A stretch of 64,000 nt of DNA from Peribacillus saganii (GCF_003429095.1 NZ_QVTE01000012.1:29865-93864); one strand, 5' to 3'; numbered from the stretch's first letter, positions 8,746-17,818 are shown. The notes: generated by a model not told the origin, from the sequence alone. Program-made: numbers and translations.

Positions 8746-10151
8746 CCCTTGTTATTCAGCTTTTTAAGCCTCTCGAGCATCTGTTTTTTCTGCTCCTCCA
8801 GCTCACGGCTGTCCTTTTGCCCCTTTTGTTCGGGCACTGGATTATGCTCGTTCTTCAGCCATTCTGGAACCTGTTCCGTCCGAATTGGCTTTTTGCCAGA
8901 TTGCTTATTTGATCCTTTACCATCTTGCCATTCCTGGTATTGACGGTGCTCTTTTTTGGCAAGCTCCATTGCTTGCTTGACCGTAACAATTTTTTTCCTT
9001 GCCCAGTGGCCGGCAATCTTTTCGACATATCCTTTTGAAAGCTTCATATCCGATTTGAGCATAACGTATTCGATCAGGACGTTGATGACTCCGGGGGGAA
9101 GGTTCTGGTTCATCATAATATCTTCAATGATCTGCAGGTCATTTTTCGAAGGTTCGGCTCCACCTGATACCTGTATCAGCCTTTGTCTTGGCGACACTGT
9201 CTCCAAGTGGCGGATCAGCTGCTCTTCCTTAGTCTTTGGCTCAGCTGTCTGGGTAAGATAAATAGCCGGCTGAACCCGATCAGAAAGAGAAGGAAGATTT
9301 TCATAATGCTCAATTTGATACCAATCCCTTGCAGCCTTTCGAAGTTCCTCCAGATCGATTTCATTTTCCCCGTCAACTGCCCGAAGAATCAGGTTTTGCA
9401 TCTGCAAGGCGTCAATGCCATATAAAAATGCCAGCTTAGCAATCGTGTCCTTTGCCTTAGCGGTAAATGCCTTTTGCGGAACGAGAGAATTGTTAAGGCC
9501 CGAAAACAATAATTTAAAATCAAAGAACGGTTCAAAGCCTGTTAGCTCAGCGTCCCCGGTTTTCCCAATAAATTTCTGTCCCGTATCGGCAGCGAAGTGG
9601 CTCTGCGCCTCATCAGTAGTATATAAGGATTCCAAGTGCTCAGATGAAAATACTTCAGGGAAAGGCTTTGTAACTTCACTGTACTCATCAATAGAGATGG
9701 TTTCGTCACAAAAGAATTTTTTCAGACGTCCAAAGTGCACCTTGCCGACTTTTTTAAACAGGTACACATTCAGCATCCCATCCGTAAAGAATTGTTCGGG
9801 GCTTAAAGGGGGATGAAGCTCATAAATGAATTCAGTCTCATCATTGTCCTTTTTTTTAAATACCTTCAGCAGCCCGAGGCCCTCCAGTTTTATCCGGGCA
9901 TCATAGATCTCCCTCAGATTTATCGCCATTGTATTCATCAAGCCATAATGGAGAGAGGAATTTGACCACAATCGGTTTTCTTCCAGTTCGCTCCATAATG
10001 TAATATATAAACTAATGCACACCGGTCCGATCAGCGGCTGGTAAAGCATCGTTAAAATCTTCCGGTCATAATCATGTATCATCCCGGCAGCCGAAACGGT
10101 ATACCGGTCAACAGGCAGCAGCTCTTGCCAGTGCTTTGTCATTTCATTCAT
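8742..10151 (-). CDS. dnaB: DnaB, replication initiation and membrane attachment protein
   Basis: 469 residues, the expected length for Firmicute DnaB (not the Gram-negative helicase of that name). It acts with DnaD and DnaI in loading the helicase and links origins to the membrane. The N-terminal winged-helix region (about 1-110, including VDRYTVSAAGMIHDYDRKILTM split over two helices) is followed by the DnaB/DnaD C-terminal repeats. In the second repeat the segment LPPGVINVLIEYVMLKSD and the downstream VKQAMELAKKEH are recognisable. The C-terminal tail is charged. In B. subtilis nrdR-dnaB-dnaI are contiguous. Here 341 bp with a repeat copy and a terminator lie between nrdR and dnaB. Confidence 0.94.
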   Translation of the reverse strand: MNEMTKHWQELLPVDRYTVSAAGMIHDYDRKILTMLYQPLIGPVCISLYITLWSELEENRLWSNSSLHYGLMNTMAINLREIYDARIKLEGLGLLKVFKKKDNDETEFIYELHPPLSPEQFFTDGMLNVYLFKKVGKVHFGRLKKFFCDETISIDEYSEVTKPFPEVFSSEHLESLYTTDEAQSHFAADTGQKFIGKTGDAELTGFEPFFDFKLLFSGLNNSLVPQKAFTAKAKDTIAKLAFLYGIDALQMQNLILRAVDGENEIDLEELRKAARDWYQIEHYENLPSLSDRVQPAIYLTQTAEPKTKEEQLIRHLETVSPRQRLIQVSGGAEPSKNDLQIIEDIMMNQNLPPGVINVLIEYVMLKSDMKLSKGYVEKIAGHWARKKIVTVKQAMELAKKEHRQYQEWQDGKGSNKQSGKKPIRTEQVPEWLKNEHNPVPEQKGQKDSRELEEQKKQMLERLKKLNNKG

Positions 10152-10160
10152 ACCTTTCTA

Positions 10161-10372
10161 AAAGCGGAAGCGCCCTGGTCAGCCCTGACAGAGTTGTGAC
10201 GGCTATTGGTCACAATACAGCATAAGACAAGCGCTAACAGAAGGAGCTTTTTGCCTTCCGAAGCGATTGGCTTATGACCTCGAGGCCGACTTAAACCGCC
10301 ACGTCCTGTGGCGACGTCGGCACTAGCACGTCCTGTGCGTCGGGGCTGGGCGCTGGAGCTAGACATCTGTAC
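10161..10372 (+). repeat. Dispersed modular repeat, copy B (longest and most complete)
   Basis: Starts AAAGCGGAAGCGCCCTGGTC, ends GGCGCTGGAGCTAGACATCTGT. The left arm (CAGCCCTGA, CATAAGACAAGCGC) is complementary to the right arm (GGCTTATGACCTCGAGG). An internal hairpin AGAAGGAGC...GCCTTCC lies between them. The second module CCACGTCCTGTGGCGACGTC and GCACGTCCTGTGCGTCGGGG follows. It lies between nrdR and dnaB, which are adjacent in B. subtilis. The minus-strand frame through it encodes RADQGASAF, a string that recurs in other copies and should not be annotated as protein. Confidence 0.9.
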
Positions 10373-10407
10373 TTATTAAAAAAGTTTAACTTTATTAACT
10401 AGTAAGT

Positions 10408-10421
10408 AAAGCGGAAGCGCC
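10408..10421 (+). repeat. 5' stub of the dispersed repeat
   Basis: The exact 14-nt start of the repeat (AAAGCGGAAGCGCC) recurs 36 bp after copy B ends, and the rest of the element is absent. It suggests a tandem or truncated copy. Confidence 0.6.
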
Positions 10422-10464
10422 GTTGAAAAAACTTTTCAGTATAAAATTTAACATTCATTTTAGG

Positions 10465-10498
10465 TAAAAAAAAGAGCTAAAACATAAACTTTTAGCCC
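10465..10498 (-). terminator. Terminator after nrdR
   Basis: On the minus strand GGGCTAAAA / TTTTAGCTC (9 bp, one G-U) is followed by eight T. It begins at the nrdR stop, so nrdR and dnaB are probably not co-transcribed here. Confidence 0.85.
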
Positions 10499-10500
10499 AT

Positions 10501-10959
10501 TTACCGTTCCTTATTGATTAAATCTTTAAGTTCCTCGATAAAGACGTTGATGTCCTTAAATTGCCTGTAAACGGATGCGAAACGGACGTAAGCCACTTCG
10601 TCAATCCCAGCCAGCTTGTCCATCACCATTTCACCGATGCTTTCACTTTTCACCTCAGAAACACCTTGGTTGCGAAGCTCCTTTTCTACAAAGGAAGTGA
10701 TTTCCTCCAGCTCTTTTAGCGGGACAGGACGTTTTTCGCAAGCCTTGATCAACCCGCGAAGAATTTTATCACGGCTGAATTCTTCCCGTGTGCCTTCTTT
10801 TTTCACGACAATCAGCGGGATTTCCTCCACCTTTTCAAATGTTGTGAACCGGTATTGGCATATCTCGCATTCTCTGCGCCGCCTAATCGCCCGGCTTTCA
10901 TCGACAGGACGGGAATCCAGAACCCGCGTACCATTATACTGACAGGACGGGCACTTCAT
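10501..10959 (-). CDS. nrdR: Transcriptional repressor NrdR
   Basis: 152 residues, full length. NrdR represses ribonucleotide reductase genes when its ATP-cone is loaded with dATP. The N-terminal zinc ribbon has Cys3, Cys6, Cys31 and Cys34 with the [17 protein letters not shown] core, and is followed by the ATP-cone ([20 protein letters not shown]). The SD is GGAGCTGATTGT before the ATG at 10959. Downstream is its own terminator, unlike the nrdR-dnaB-dnaI arrangement in B. subtilis. Confidence 0.97.
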   Translation of the reverse strand: MKCPSCQYNGTRVLDSRPVDESRAIRRRRECEICQYRFTTFEKVEEIPLIVVKKEGTREEFSRDKILRGLIKACEKRPVPLKELEEITSFVEKELRNQGVSEVKSESIGEMVMDKLAGIDEVAYVRFASVYRQFKDINVFIEELKDLINKER

Positions 10960-11421
10960 ACAATCAGCTCCGATTTGGTTATTTCCTCTCGTGCGAGGAC
11001 TTTATGATACTACAATCTTATAAAAAAGAACATTCCAGTACAAGAGAAAACTGAAATGGGCTTAATCCCGAAAGGAACAGAAGTCGTTCTGAAAAAACCA
11101 TTATTATCAGGCAATATTAAACACATCTGGAATTCTTCCCCGTCCCAGTAAAAGTAAGCTTTTTGTTCAGCGCTTCATAGGCTTGTACTATGTACATCCA
11201 TATAGCGCGATATATACCTATTAAAGACTATCTTTCGGTAGAAGCATTAAAATCGATCGCCGTCTCGAATGGCCTAACAATGATGAAAGTTGCTGCCAGA
11301 TATGTGTGAGGATAAGCTTTGGTTTCAACCAGCAAAGTCCTCACCCGTTAATCATTTCTGCTTTTATTATAACTTATTAACTCTATATCATGAAGCAAAC
11401 GAAACTGGCCTTTAAATATAA
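10960..11421. other. 460-bp non-coding gap between nrdR and speD with a long hairpin
   Basis: No credible reading frame. The one clear structure is an imperfect inverted repeat at 11306-11344: GTGAGGA / TCCTCAC outer arms with CTTTGGTT / AACCAGCAAAG inside. It has no T tract on either side, so it is not an obvious terminator. nrdR must be transcribed from a promoter somewhere in this gap. Confidence 0.55.
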
Positions 11422-11422
11422 A

Positions 11423-11448
11423 AAAGAGGCGTATGCATACACCTCTTT
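11423..11448 (-). terminator. Terminator of speD
   Basis: The stem AAAGAGG-GTATGC / GCATAC-CCTCTTT is followed on the minus strand by TTTTTTATA. It begins 15 nt past the speD stop. Confidence 0.88.
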
Positions 11449-11462
11449 GGTCTGTTCGGTTA

Positions 11463-11843
11463 TTATAGTGCTTTAGCTTGTGACTGCTTGACCTGTACAG
11501 GACCCATTCCGCGCGGAAGTTCAATATTCTCGCGTGTCTGAGCATTCAGGGCTTCAGCAATGTAGTCAGCAGCAATATTAGGGTTCAAGTCACCACAAGT
11601 GTACACATCAATGCTAGCATATCCATGTTCAGGAAAGCTGTGAATCGTTAGATGAGATTCAGAAATGATTACCACACCGCTTACTCCCTGTGGAGCAAAT
11701 TTGTGGAACGCAACCTCGCGTACTTCCGCACCAGATTTCAATGCTGCGTCTACGAAGATTTGTTCAATTAAAGTGATGTCATTCAGCTTTTCAAAATCGC
11801 AACCCCAAAGTTCTGATATTACGTGTCTACCCATTGTTTCCAT
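11463..11843 (-). CDS. speD: S-adenosylmethionine decarboxylase proenzyme
   Basis: 126 residues from the ATG at 11843, which has GGGGGA 9 nt upstream. The 24 extra N-terminal residues of the longer frame have no SD and are rejected. The enzyme decarboxylates SAM to supply aminopropyl groups for spermidine. It is made as a proenzyme that cleaves itself between Glu62 and Ser63 ([16 protein letters not shown]) to form a pyruvoyl group. The [18 protein letters not shown] block carries the conserved His and Cys. It is preceded by about 150 nt of possible leader with a hairpin at 11924-11945. Confidence 0.97.
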   Translation of the reverse strand: METMGRHVISELWGCDFEKLNDITLIEQIFVDAALKSGAEVREVAFHKFAPQGVSGVVIISESHLTIHSFPEHGYASIDVYTCGDLNPNIAADYIAEALNAQTRENIELPRGMGPVQVKQSQAKAL

Positions 11844-11923
11844 GTTCAAGTTTCCCCCTTTAACATGATAAAGTTTTTCAAAATCCTTTAAAACATTTGA
11901 CGCAATAACTACCACGGGGGAAA

Positions 11924-11945
11924 GTTAGTCCGAAGAGGTCCTAAC
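11924..11945 (-). promoter_or_regulatory. Hairpin in the speD 5' region
   Basis: The sequence GTTAG-gACC-TCTTC-GGa-CTAAC on the minus strand forms a short stem about 80 nt upstream of the speD start. No T tract follows, so it is not a terminator. It may be part of a regulatory leader, but I do not recognise a known riboswitch class. Confidence 0.4.
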
Positions 11946-12109
11946 CCTTTAAGTAGATATATGAATCTCTTAATCAAGAAGTTCACGAATCATAGTATAC
12001 TTTGTATGTATTTTTTTTGCAACATATCTTTTTTAAAAAATTTAGATGATTTTTTTCTTCTTAAGAAAAGAGCTGAAGCAAGCCAATTTTACCCAGATTT
12101 TAAAGCGCA

Positions 12110-12139
12110 CTAAAAACCCTGCCGTTTTTACGAACAGGG
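12110..12139 (-). terminator. Distal terminator of gapB
   Basis: CCCTGTTCG / CGGCAGGG on the minus strand is followed by TTTTTAG. It follows a second, closer hairpin at 12150-12177. Confidence 0.8.
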
Positions 12140-12149
12140 CCCACTTTTT

Positions 12150-12177
12150 AGAAAGCCTGGCCATAGGCGGGCTTTCT
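12150..12177. terminator. Proximal hairpin downstream of gapB
   Basis: AGAAAGCC-GGCCATAGGC-GGCTTTCT forms an 8-bp outer stem with a self-complementary core. The T tract is better on the plus strand (GTTCTTTATT), so it may be an RNA-end stabiliser on the gapB transcript rather than the terminator itself. Confidence 0.55.
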
Positions 12178-12227
12178 GTTCTTTATTGAATGGCTTTGAG
12201 AAAGAACGCTATATCGATTTCGCTTTT

Positions 12228-13259
12228 TTATCCAACTTTTACACTAAGAGGTTTCTTCATTTCGCTGGCCACCAATGATACTAGATCCACAACCCTGTTG
12301 GAATAGCCCCATTCATTGTCATACCAAGCAAGCACTTTTACTTTGTTTTCTCCGATCACCATAGTCGATAATCCATCAATAATCGCGGAATGCGGATTTG
12401 TATTAAAATCTACTGAAACAAGTGGTTCAGTTGTAAATTCCAAAATACCGTTTAGCGATTCCGCTGCTGCAGCAACAAACGCTTCATTGACATCTTCCAC
12501 TGTAACATCCGTTTTAAGATCTACTACAAGGTCGACAAGTGAAACATTTGGAGTTGGAACCCTTAATGCCATTCCATGGAGCTTTCCTTTTAATTGCGGC
12601 AATACAAGCGATAATGCCTTTGCAGCACCTGTAGTCGTAGGAATGATGCTTTGGGCGCAAGCGCGGGCACGTCTTAGATCCTTATGCGGATTATCCAGGT
12701 TTTTCTGGTCATTTGTATAAGAATGGATAGTTGTCATTAATCCATTTTCAATTCCAAATTGTTCATCAAGCACCTTTACGACTGGAGCAAGGCAATTTGT
12801 CGTACAGGAAGCATTGGAAATGATGGTATGCTTTTCGATATCAAGAGCATCTTCATTGACACCCATAACGATGGTAACGTCTTCATTTTTGCCTGGAGCT
12901 GTTAATATAACCTTCTTCGCTCCTGCATCCAAATGGAGGGCTGCTTTATCACGGGAATTGAACTTGCCTGTTGCTTCGATAACGATGTCAATATCCATTT
13001 CTGCCCATGGAAGCTGTTTAGGATCGCGTTCGTTTACCAGCATTACACGTTGGCCATTTACAATGAGCGCTCCCTCTTCAGGTAAAACAATTCCGTCAAA
13101 TTTCCCATGGATTGTATCATATTTAACTAAGTGAGCTAAAGTTTCAGCAGGATAGCTTGCATTAATGGCAACAATCTCCAAATCGTTTTCTAAAATTGCT
13201 TTCCGGAACACCATTCTACCGATTCTACCAAACCCGTTAATTGCTATACGTGCTTTCAT
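12228..13259 (-). CDS. gapB: Gluconeogenic glyceraldehyde-3-phosphate dehydrogenase GapB
   Basis: 343 residues. It converts 1,3-bisphosphoglycerate to glyceraldehyde-3-phosphate, preferring NADPH, in the gluconeogenic direction. The Rossmann motif is INGFGRIGR. Catalytic Cys152 lies in SNASCTTNCLAP and His179 in TTIHSYT. After the second strand the sequence reads INASYPAETLAHL rather than the Asp-containing INDLTD of glycolytic GapA, the known signature of NADP-dependent GapB. SD AAAGGAGCCG precedes the ATG. Two sites like the CcpN operator flank its start, as in B. subtilis. It is a single-gene unit with two hairpins downstream. Confidence 0.95.
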   Translation of the reverse strand: MKARIAINGFGRIGRMVFRKAILENDLEIVAINASYPAETLAHLVKYDTIHGKFDGIVLPEEGALIVNGQRVMLVNERDPKQLPWAEMDIDIVIEATGKFNSRDKAALHLDAGAKKVILTAPGKNEDVTIVMGVNEDALDIEKHTIISNASCTTNCLAPVVKVLDEQFGIENGLMTTIHSYTNDQKNLDNPHKDLRRARACAQSIIPTTTGAAKALSLVLPQLKGKLHGMALRVPTPNVSLVDLVVDLKTDVTVEDVNEAFVAAAAESLNGILEFTTEPLVSVDFNTNPHSAIIDGLSTMVIGENKVKVLAWYDNEWGYSNRVVDLVSLVASEMKKPLSVKVG

Positions 13260-13279
13260 TTTTCGGCTCCTTTTGAATT

Positions 13280-13323
13280 AATGTTATACTTTATGTTTGT
13301 ATTCTCGTAATTAGTATAACATA
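13280..13323 (-). promoter_or_regulatory. Probable CcpN operator pair upstream of gapB
   Basis: TATGTTATACT on the minus strand (13313-13323) matches the published CcpN consensus TRTGHYATAYW at every position and overlaps a plausible -10 (TATACT). A second near-match, AATGTTATACT, lies on the plus strand at 13280-13290. CcpN represses gapB and pckA under glycolytic conditions in B. subtilis. The consensus is quoted from memory. Confidence 0.65.
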
Positions 13324-13499
13324 TTAAAACTTAATTGTGATGATAAAAATGCGGAAAATTAAATATTTAATTTTTCTGACAATTTATATTTATAGTCTAC
13401 TATAAAAGGGTACGTTATCGTCCAAAAATGAAAAGGTCTGGTGCAGGATTCCATGCTGTTTTACCGTGTTGCAAGTGAGAAACTTAGAAATTTCACCAC

Positions 13500-13525
13500 A
13501 AAAAAGCACCGGGTTTCCGGTGCTT
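13500..13525 (-). terminator. Terminator of coaE
   Basis: AAGCACCGG / CCGGTGCTT is followed by TTTTTTG on the minus strand, directly after the coaE stop. It ends the polA-mutM-coaE unit. Confidence 0.9.
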
Positions 13526-14134
13526 CTATTGGCTGATAACCCGCCACTTTTTTAATATATTTATTACCTGCTGCTTAGTTTCAGTAATTGTTCCATTATT
13601 ATTAACAATCTCATCAGCAAACTGTTTTTTCTCGGCAAGCGGCATCTGGGAATTAATCCTTGCCCTCGCTTCTGATTCGGTCAGATTATTTCTCTCCATC
13701 AGCCGCAGCAGCTGAACGTTTTCATCAGTATAGATAAGCATAGTTTTAGCCACTAAATGGGTCAGTTTACTTTCAAACAACAATGGAATATCTAAAAACA
13801 CCACTCGTTCTCCCCTTGAAAATGCCTCTTCCTGCTGCTGCAACATATACTCTCTCACTGCGGGGTGGACGATGCTGTTTAGGATTAGCCTTTTTTCTTT
13901 GTCATGAAAAATCAGCGCCCCAAGCTGTTCCCGGTCAATAGAACCATCATGAAGGAGAATCTGTTTACCGAAAGTTTCAGCTATTTTTTGGTTCGCTTTC
14001 ATCCCCGGCTCTACTGCTTTTCTGGATGCAATATCTGCATCAATCACACTAAAGCCTAGCTCATCGCTGATAAATTTGCTTACCGTGCTCTTTCCGCTTG
14101 CAATTCCACCAGTAATTCCATATACAATACCCAT
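13526..14134 (-). CDS. coaE: Dephospho-CoA kinase
   Basis: 202 residues. It phosphorylates the 3'-hydroxyl of dephospho-CoA, the last step of CoA synthesis. The P-loop GGIASGKST lies at residues 9-17. The lid and substrate regions include SVIDADIASRKAVEPG, IVHPAVREYM and VVFLDIPLLFESKL. It is last in a polA-mutM-coaE cluster, about 120 nt after mutM, and ends in a terminator. Confidence 0.95.
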   Translation of the reverse strand: MGIVYGITGGIASGKSTVSKFISDELGFSVIDADIASRKAVEPGMKANQKIAETFGKQILLHDGSIDREQLGALIFHDKEKRLILNSIVHPAVREYMLQQQEEAFSRGERVVFLDIPLLFESKLTHLVAKTMLIYTDENVQLLRLMERNNLTESEARARINSQMPLAEKKQFADEIVNNNGTITETKQQVINILKKWRVISQ

Positions 14135-14254
14135 CTTCTAATATCCTCGTTTATTATTTATTAATAACATCCTTGAACAGCGGGAGGATAAAGCAAGACC
14201 CGGCCCTCTATGCAAAGGAGGGAGCAGTCCTGCATAATACTGGACCACCCATTC

Positions 14255-15088
14255 TTATCCATTCAACGGCTGGCATGCAGGGCAGATATGTGTCCCTCTG
14301 CCTCCGACAACCAGCTTTTCGAGAGGGGTTCCACACTTATTGCAGGTCTCCCCTTTTCTGCCATACACAAGCAGTTCCAGCTGAAACATGCCAATCTGAC
14401 CCTGAGAATTGACATATGACCGAATCGTGCTTCCGCCTTTCTCAACCGCTTCCGATAAGGTTGCAATTATTTCCTGATGCAGCCTTGTGATTTCGGCCTC
14501 TGTTAAAGTAGACGCAATCCGCTCAGGGTGAATTCCTGCGCGAAATAACGCTTCATCTACATAGATATTACCTATTCCCACTACCACCGACTGATCTAGC
14601 AGAACAGGCTTTATTTTTCGGTTTGTTCTCGCTAGCCTGTCCATCAAATGCTGGACAGTAAATTCATCAGAAAGCGGTTCGGGCCCAAGATGCTGGAGCG
14701 GAAGATTCATCAATTCATCACCTTTGGAAAACAAGTGCATTGTGCCAAATTTCCTGACATCACGATATCTAAGTTCTGTCCCATCCGTAAATGAAAAGAT
14801 CACATGGGTGTGCTTATCATACTCTTCATCCTTTTTGTGTAGACCATACTTGCCTTCCATCCGTAAATGGGACACCATTGCATAGGCATCCAGATGAAAA
14901 ATTAAAAACTTGCCTCTCCGGCCAATAGCATGGATAGTCTGTCCTTTAAGAGCATCCTGAAACTGTTCAGCCTGCTCTGGCATTTTTATTATTTTAGGCC
15001 AAAATACGGCTACTTCCTTGATCGTTTTACCTACTACAAGCTGTTCAAGTGTCCGCCTGATTGTTTCAACCTCTGGCAGCTCCGGCAT
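14255..15088 (-). CDS. mutM: Formamidopyrimidine-DNA glycosylase
   Basis: 277 residues. It excises 8-oxoguanine and formamidopyrimidines and nicks the abasic site. The catalytic N-terminus is (M)PELPEVETIRRTLE with the Pro and Glu nucleophile/general acid. Downstream are the helix-two-turn-helix (LLDQSVVVGIGNIYVDEAL) and a C-terminal zinc finger with Cys249, Cys252, Cys269 and Cys272. SD is GGGGGACATCTATA. It follows polA by 96 nt and probably shares its transcript, joining repair synthesis and base excision. Confidence 0.96.
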   Translation of the reverse strand: MPELPEVETIRRTLEQLVVGKTIKEVAVFWPKIIKMPEQAEQFQDALKGQTIHAIGRRGKFLIFHLDAYAMVSHLRMEGKYGLHKKDEEYDKHTHVIFSFTDGTELRYRDVRKFGTMHLFSKGDELMNLPLQHLGPEPLSDEFTVQHLMDRLARTNRKIKPVLLDQSVVVGIGNIYVDEALFRAGIHPERIASTLTEAEITRLHQEIIATLSEAVEKGGSTIRSYVNSQGQIGMFQLELLVYGRKGETCNKCGTPLEKLVVGGRGTHICPACQPLNG

Positions 15089-15184
15089 TATAGATGTCCC
15101 CCTTCAGTTTAACCCGGAAACCTTCTAATAAATTATTATTTTTGAATAATGAATTGATAAATTCCCTAGTTAAAAATAAAGTAT

Positions 15185-17818
15185 TTATTTTGCATCAAAC
15201 CAAGTTGGTCCATGTGCATAATCGACTTTAAGCGGTACATTTAATTCCACAGCACGTTCCATTTCTTCAGGGACAATCTTCTTTAGAACTTCTAGTTCTT
15301 CCTGTGGAGCCTCAAAGATCAATTCATCATGTACCTGAAGCAGAAGCTTTGCCTGCAGATTCTCTTCTTTCAAGCGTTCGCTCACGTTAATCATTGCCTG
15401 CTTGATAATATCTGCAGCACTACCCTGTATCGGCGTATTCATAGCTGTTCGCTCTGCAAAGCTCCTGATATTGAAGTTGCGGCTTGTAATCTCAGGAATA
15501 TAACGTCTTCTATGAAGCAAGGTCGTGCTGTAGCCTTTTTGTTTTGCTTCCTGAATGCTTTCTTGCATATATGCCTGAACTCCCGGGAAACTCTTTAAAT
15601 ACTGATCAATAAATTCTCCTGCTTCCTTCCTTGTGATGCCAAGGCTTTGTGAAAGGCCATAATCGCTAATCCCATACACAATACCGAAGTTAACGGCTTT
15701 TGCATGCCGGCGCATATTGGATGTAACCTCATCCTTAGTAACATGAAATACATCCATTGCTGTTCTTGTATGAATATCCATACCGGCCTGGAACGCTTCA
15801 ATCAGTCCTTCATCTTTTGCTATATGAGCAAGCACCCGCAGCTCAATCTGAGAATAATCCGCCGCGAAAATGATCCAATCCTTTTCGGACGGTATGAAGG
15901 CTTCCCTGATCTTCCTTCCTTCTTCAAGGCGGATTGGTATGTTCTGAAGGTTTGGATCAGTTGAGCTGAGCCTTCCTGTTTGGGTTAACGCCTGATTGAA
16001 CCGGGTATGAACTTTATGGTTTTTTTCATCCACAACCTTTAGTAAGCCCTCGATATAAGTTGACTGCAACTTTCCAAGCTGCCGGTAATGGAGAATTTCC
16101 CTGACGATTTCGTGCTTATCCTCCAGCTTCTCAAGAACATCGGCTGACGTCGAATAGCCTGTTTTCGTCTTTTTTACGGCTGGAAGTCCAAGCTTCTCAA
16201 ATAAAATAACACCGAGCTGCTTCGGTGAATTGATATTAAAGCTTTCGCCCGCCAGGTGATGTATTTTCTCCTCGATCGCTTTCAGCCTTTGTGTGATTTC
16301 CGAACCCATTGTCTTTAGCCTGTCCACATCAACCTTGATACCCTGTATTTCCATCTCCGCCAGAATGATTGCCAGAGGCATTTCAAGCTCGGTGAATAGT
16401 CTGTACTGTTCATTTTCTTCAAGCTGGACAATCATTGGTTCTTTCATCGCAAGAATTGCCTGGGCAATTCTTGCTAAGTGCTCGCTTAAAGCTGCTTTCC
16501 CCGGGATTGAACGCTTAGCGCCTTTTCCGTAGAAAACTTCATCTTTTTGAAGCGGCATTCCCTTGTGCCATTTTGAAATATCAGCTACATCCTCGACCAT
16601 CTCGCCAGGATTTAAGATGTAAGAGGCTAACATAATGTCAAAATCAATCCCTGCAAGCGCGATACCTCTTCTTTTCAACGACACAATGGACCGTTTAGCA
16701 TCATAAACCGCTTTTTTCTTCGTTTCGTCCTCGGCCCATTGTTTAAATTCTGGAGAATTAACGGCTTTATCTATAGGCAAATAAAAATTTCCTCTATCAT
16801 TGGATAGGCTTAGCCCAATAATGTCGGCCTGATTGTAATTATCTTCAAGGATTTCAATGTATAAAGAATTTTCATCGGCAAAAATCTCTTCTGTCACTTC
16901 ATCGACAATTTGTACATCGATTGCTTCCTGGACAAGTTCATCTTCATTTCCTGCGGTATGATCCATTTTTTCAAGAAGGGATTGAAATCCAAGTTCTTTA
17001 TATAAGGAAATCACTTTTCCGTTATCCATACCGTTAAACTCAGTCTGCTCCAGCTTTACTTCGACTGGGGCTTCCCGGGTTATCGTGGCCAGTTCTTTGC
17101 TCAGCACTGCCAGATCTTTATGCTCTTCAATTTTTTCTCTTAGCTTTTTTCCCGTTACTTCATCGATGGAATTCAATAGGTTTTCAATTGTTCCAAATTG
17201 ATGCAGAAGCTTCAGTGCCGTTTTTTCACCTATGCCCGGGATTCCGGGAATATTATCGGATGTATCACCCATTAGCCCTTTCATATCAATAATTTGATCA
17301 GGACCTATTCCATACTTTTCCCGAATATGCTCCGGTGTATATTCTTCAATATCGGTAATGCCTTTACGGGTAATGCCTACCGTAACAGCGGGGGTGGATA
17401 GCTGTGTCAAATCCTTATCCCCGGAGATGACCTTCACCTCAAAACCATCCTTTTCAGCCTGGAGTGACAGCGTTCCAATAATATCATCAGCTTCATAATT
17501 AGAAAGTTCATATCTGCAAATGCCGTACGAATCCAAAAGCTCACGGATAAATGGAAACTGCTCGGACAACTCCGGGGGTGTTTTCTGCCGACCACCTTTA
17601 TACTCCTTAAAGGTTGAATGCCGGAAAGTCGTTTTTCCCGCATCAAAAGCGACTAGCATATGTGTAGGCTTTTCTTCTTCCAATATTTTATTAAGCATCA
17701 TCGCAAAACCATAAATGGAATTTGTATGAACTCCTTTATCGCTATTTAAAAGGGGCAAAGCAAAAAAGGCACGGTATGCAATGCTGTTGCCGTCAATTAA
17801 TACTATTTTTTTAGTCAA
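15185..17818 (-). CDS. polA: DNA polymerase I, TTG start
   Basis: 877 residues from a TTG at 17818 with GGGAGG 7 nt upstream; the longer frame reads through that SD. Order: 5'-3' exonuclease (about 1-290; IVLIDGNSIAYRAF and NYEADDIIGTL), a degenerate 3'-5' exonuclease domain (about 300-470) in which the DxE metal motif is lost, and the polymerase domain with motif A DYSQIELRVLAH, motif B RRHAKAVNFGIVYG and motif C QVHDE. Loss of proofreading residues is usual in Bacillus Pol I. It fills gaps in repair and removes Okazaki primers. It follows hflC in the same direction by about 90 nt and leads mutM and coaE. Confidence 0.97.
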   Translation of the reverse strand: MTKKIVLIDGNSIAYRAFFALPLLNSDKGVHTNSIYGFAMMLNKILEEEKPTHMLVAFDAGKTTFRHSTFKEYKGGRQKTPPELSEQFPFIRELLDSYGICRYELSNYEADDIIGTLSLQAEKDGFEVKVISGDKDLTQLSTPAVTVGITRKGITDIEEYTPEHIREKYGIGPDQIIDMKGLMGDTSDNIPGIPGIGEKTALKLLHQFGTIENLLNSIDEVTGKKLREKIEEHKDLAVLSKELATITREAPVEVKLEQTEFNGMDNGKVISLYKELGFQSLLEKMDHTAGNEDELVQEAIDVQIVDEVTEEIFADENSLYIEILEDNYNQADIIGLSLSNDRGNFYLPIDKAVNSPEFKQWAEDETKKKAVYDAKRSIVSLKRRGIALAGIDFDIMLASYILNPGEMVEDVADISKWHKGMPLQKDEVFYGKGAKRSIPGKAALSEHLARIAQAILAMKEPMIVQLEENEQYRLFTELEMPLAIILAEMEIQGIKVDVDRLKTMGSEITQRLKAIEEKIHHLAGESFNINSPKQLGVILFEKLGLPAVKKTKTGYSTSADVLEKLEDKHEIVREILHYRQLGKLQSTYIEGLLKVVDEKNHKVHTRFNQALTQTGRLSSTDPNLQNIPIRLEEGRKIREAFIPSEKDWIIFAADYSQIELRVLAHIAKDEGLIEAFQAGMDIHTRTAMDVFHVTKDEVTSNMRRHAKAVNFGIVYGISDYGLSQSLGITRKEAGEFIDQYLKSFPGVQAYMQESIQEAKQKGYSTTLLHRRRYIPEITSRNFNIRSFAERTAMNTPIQGSAADIIKQAMINVSERLKEENLQAKLLLQVHDELIFEAPQEELEVLKKIVPEEMERAVELNVPLKVDYAHGPTWFDAK

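Noticed and set aside
8749..9816. Plus-strand frames opposite dnaB (up to 133 residues)
   Set aside because: They are antisense shadows of a well-supported gene, without SDs.
10148..10366. 72-residue minus-strand open frame
   Set aside because: It lies wholly in repeat copy B, has no SD, and yields the RADQGASAF string that recurs from other repeat copies.
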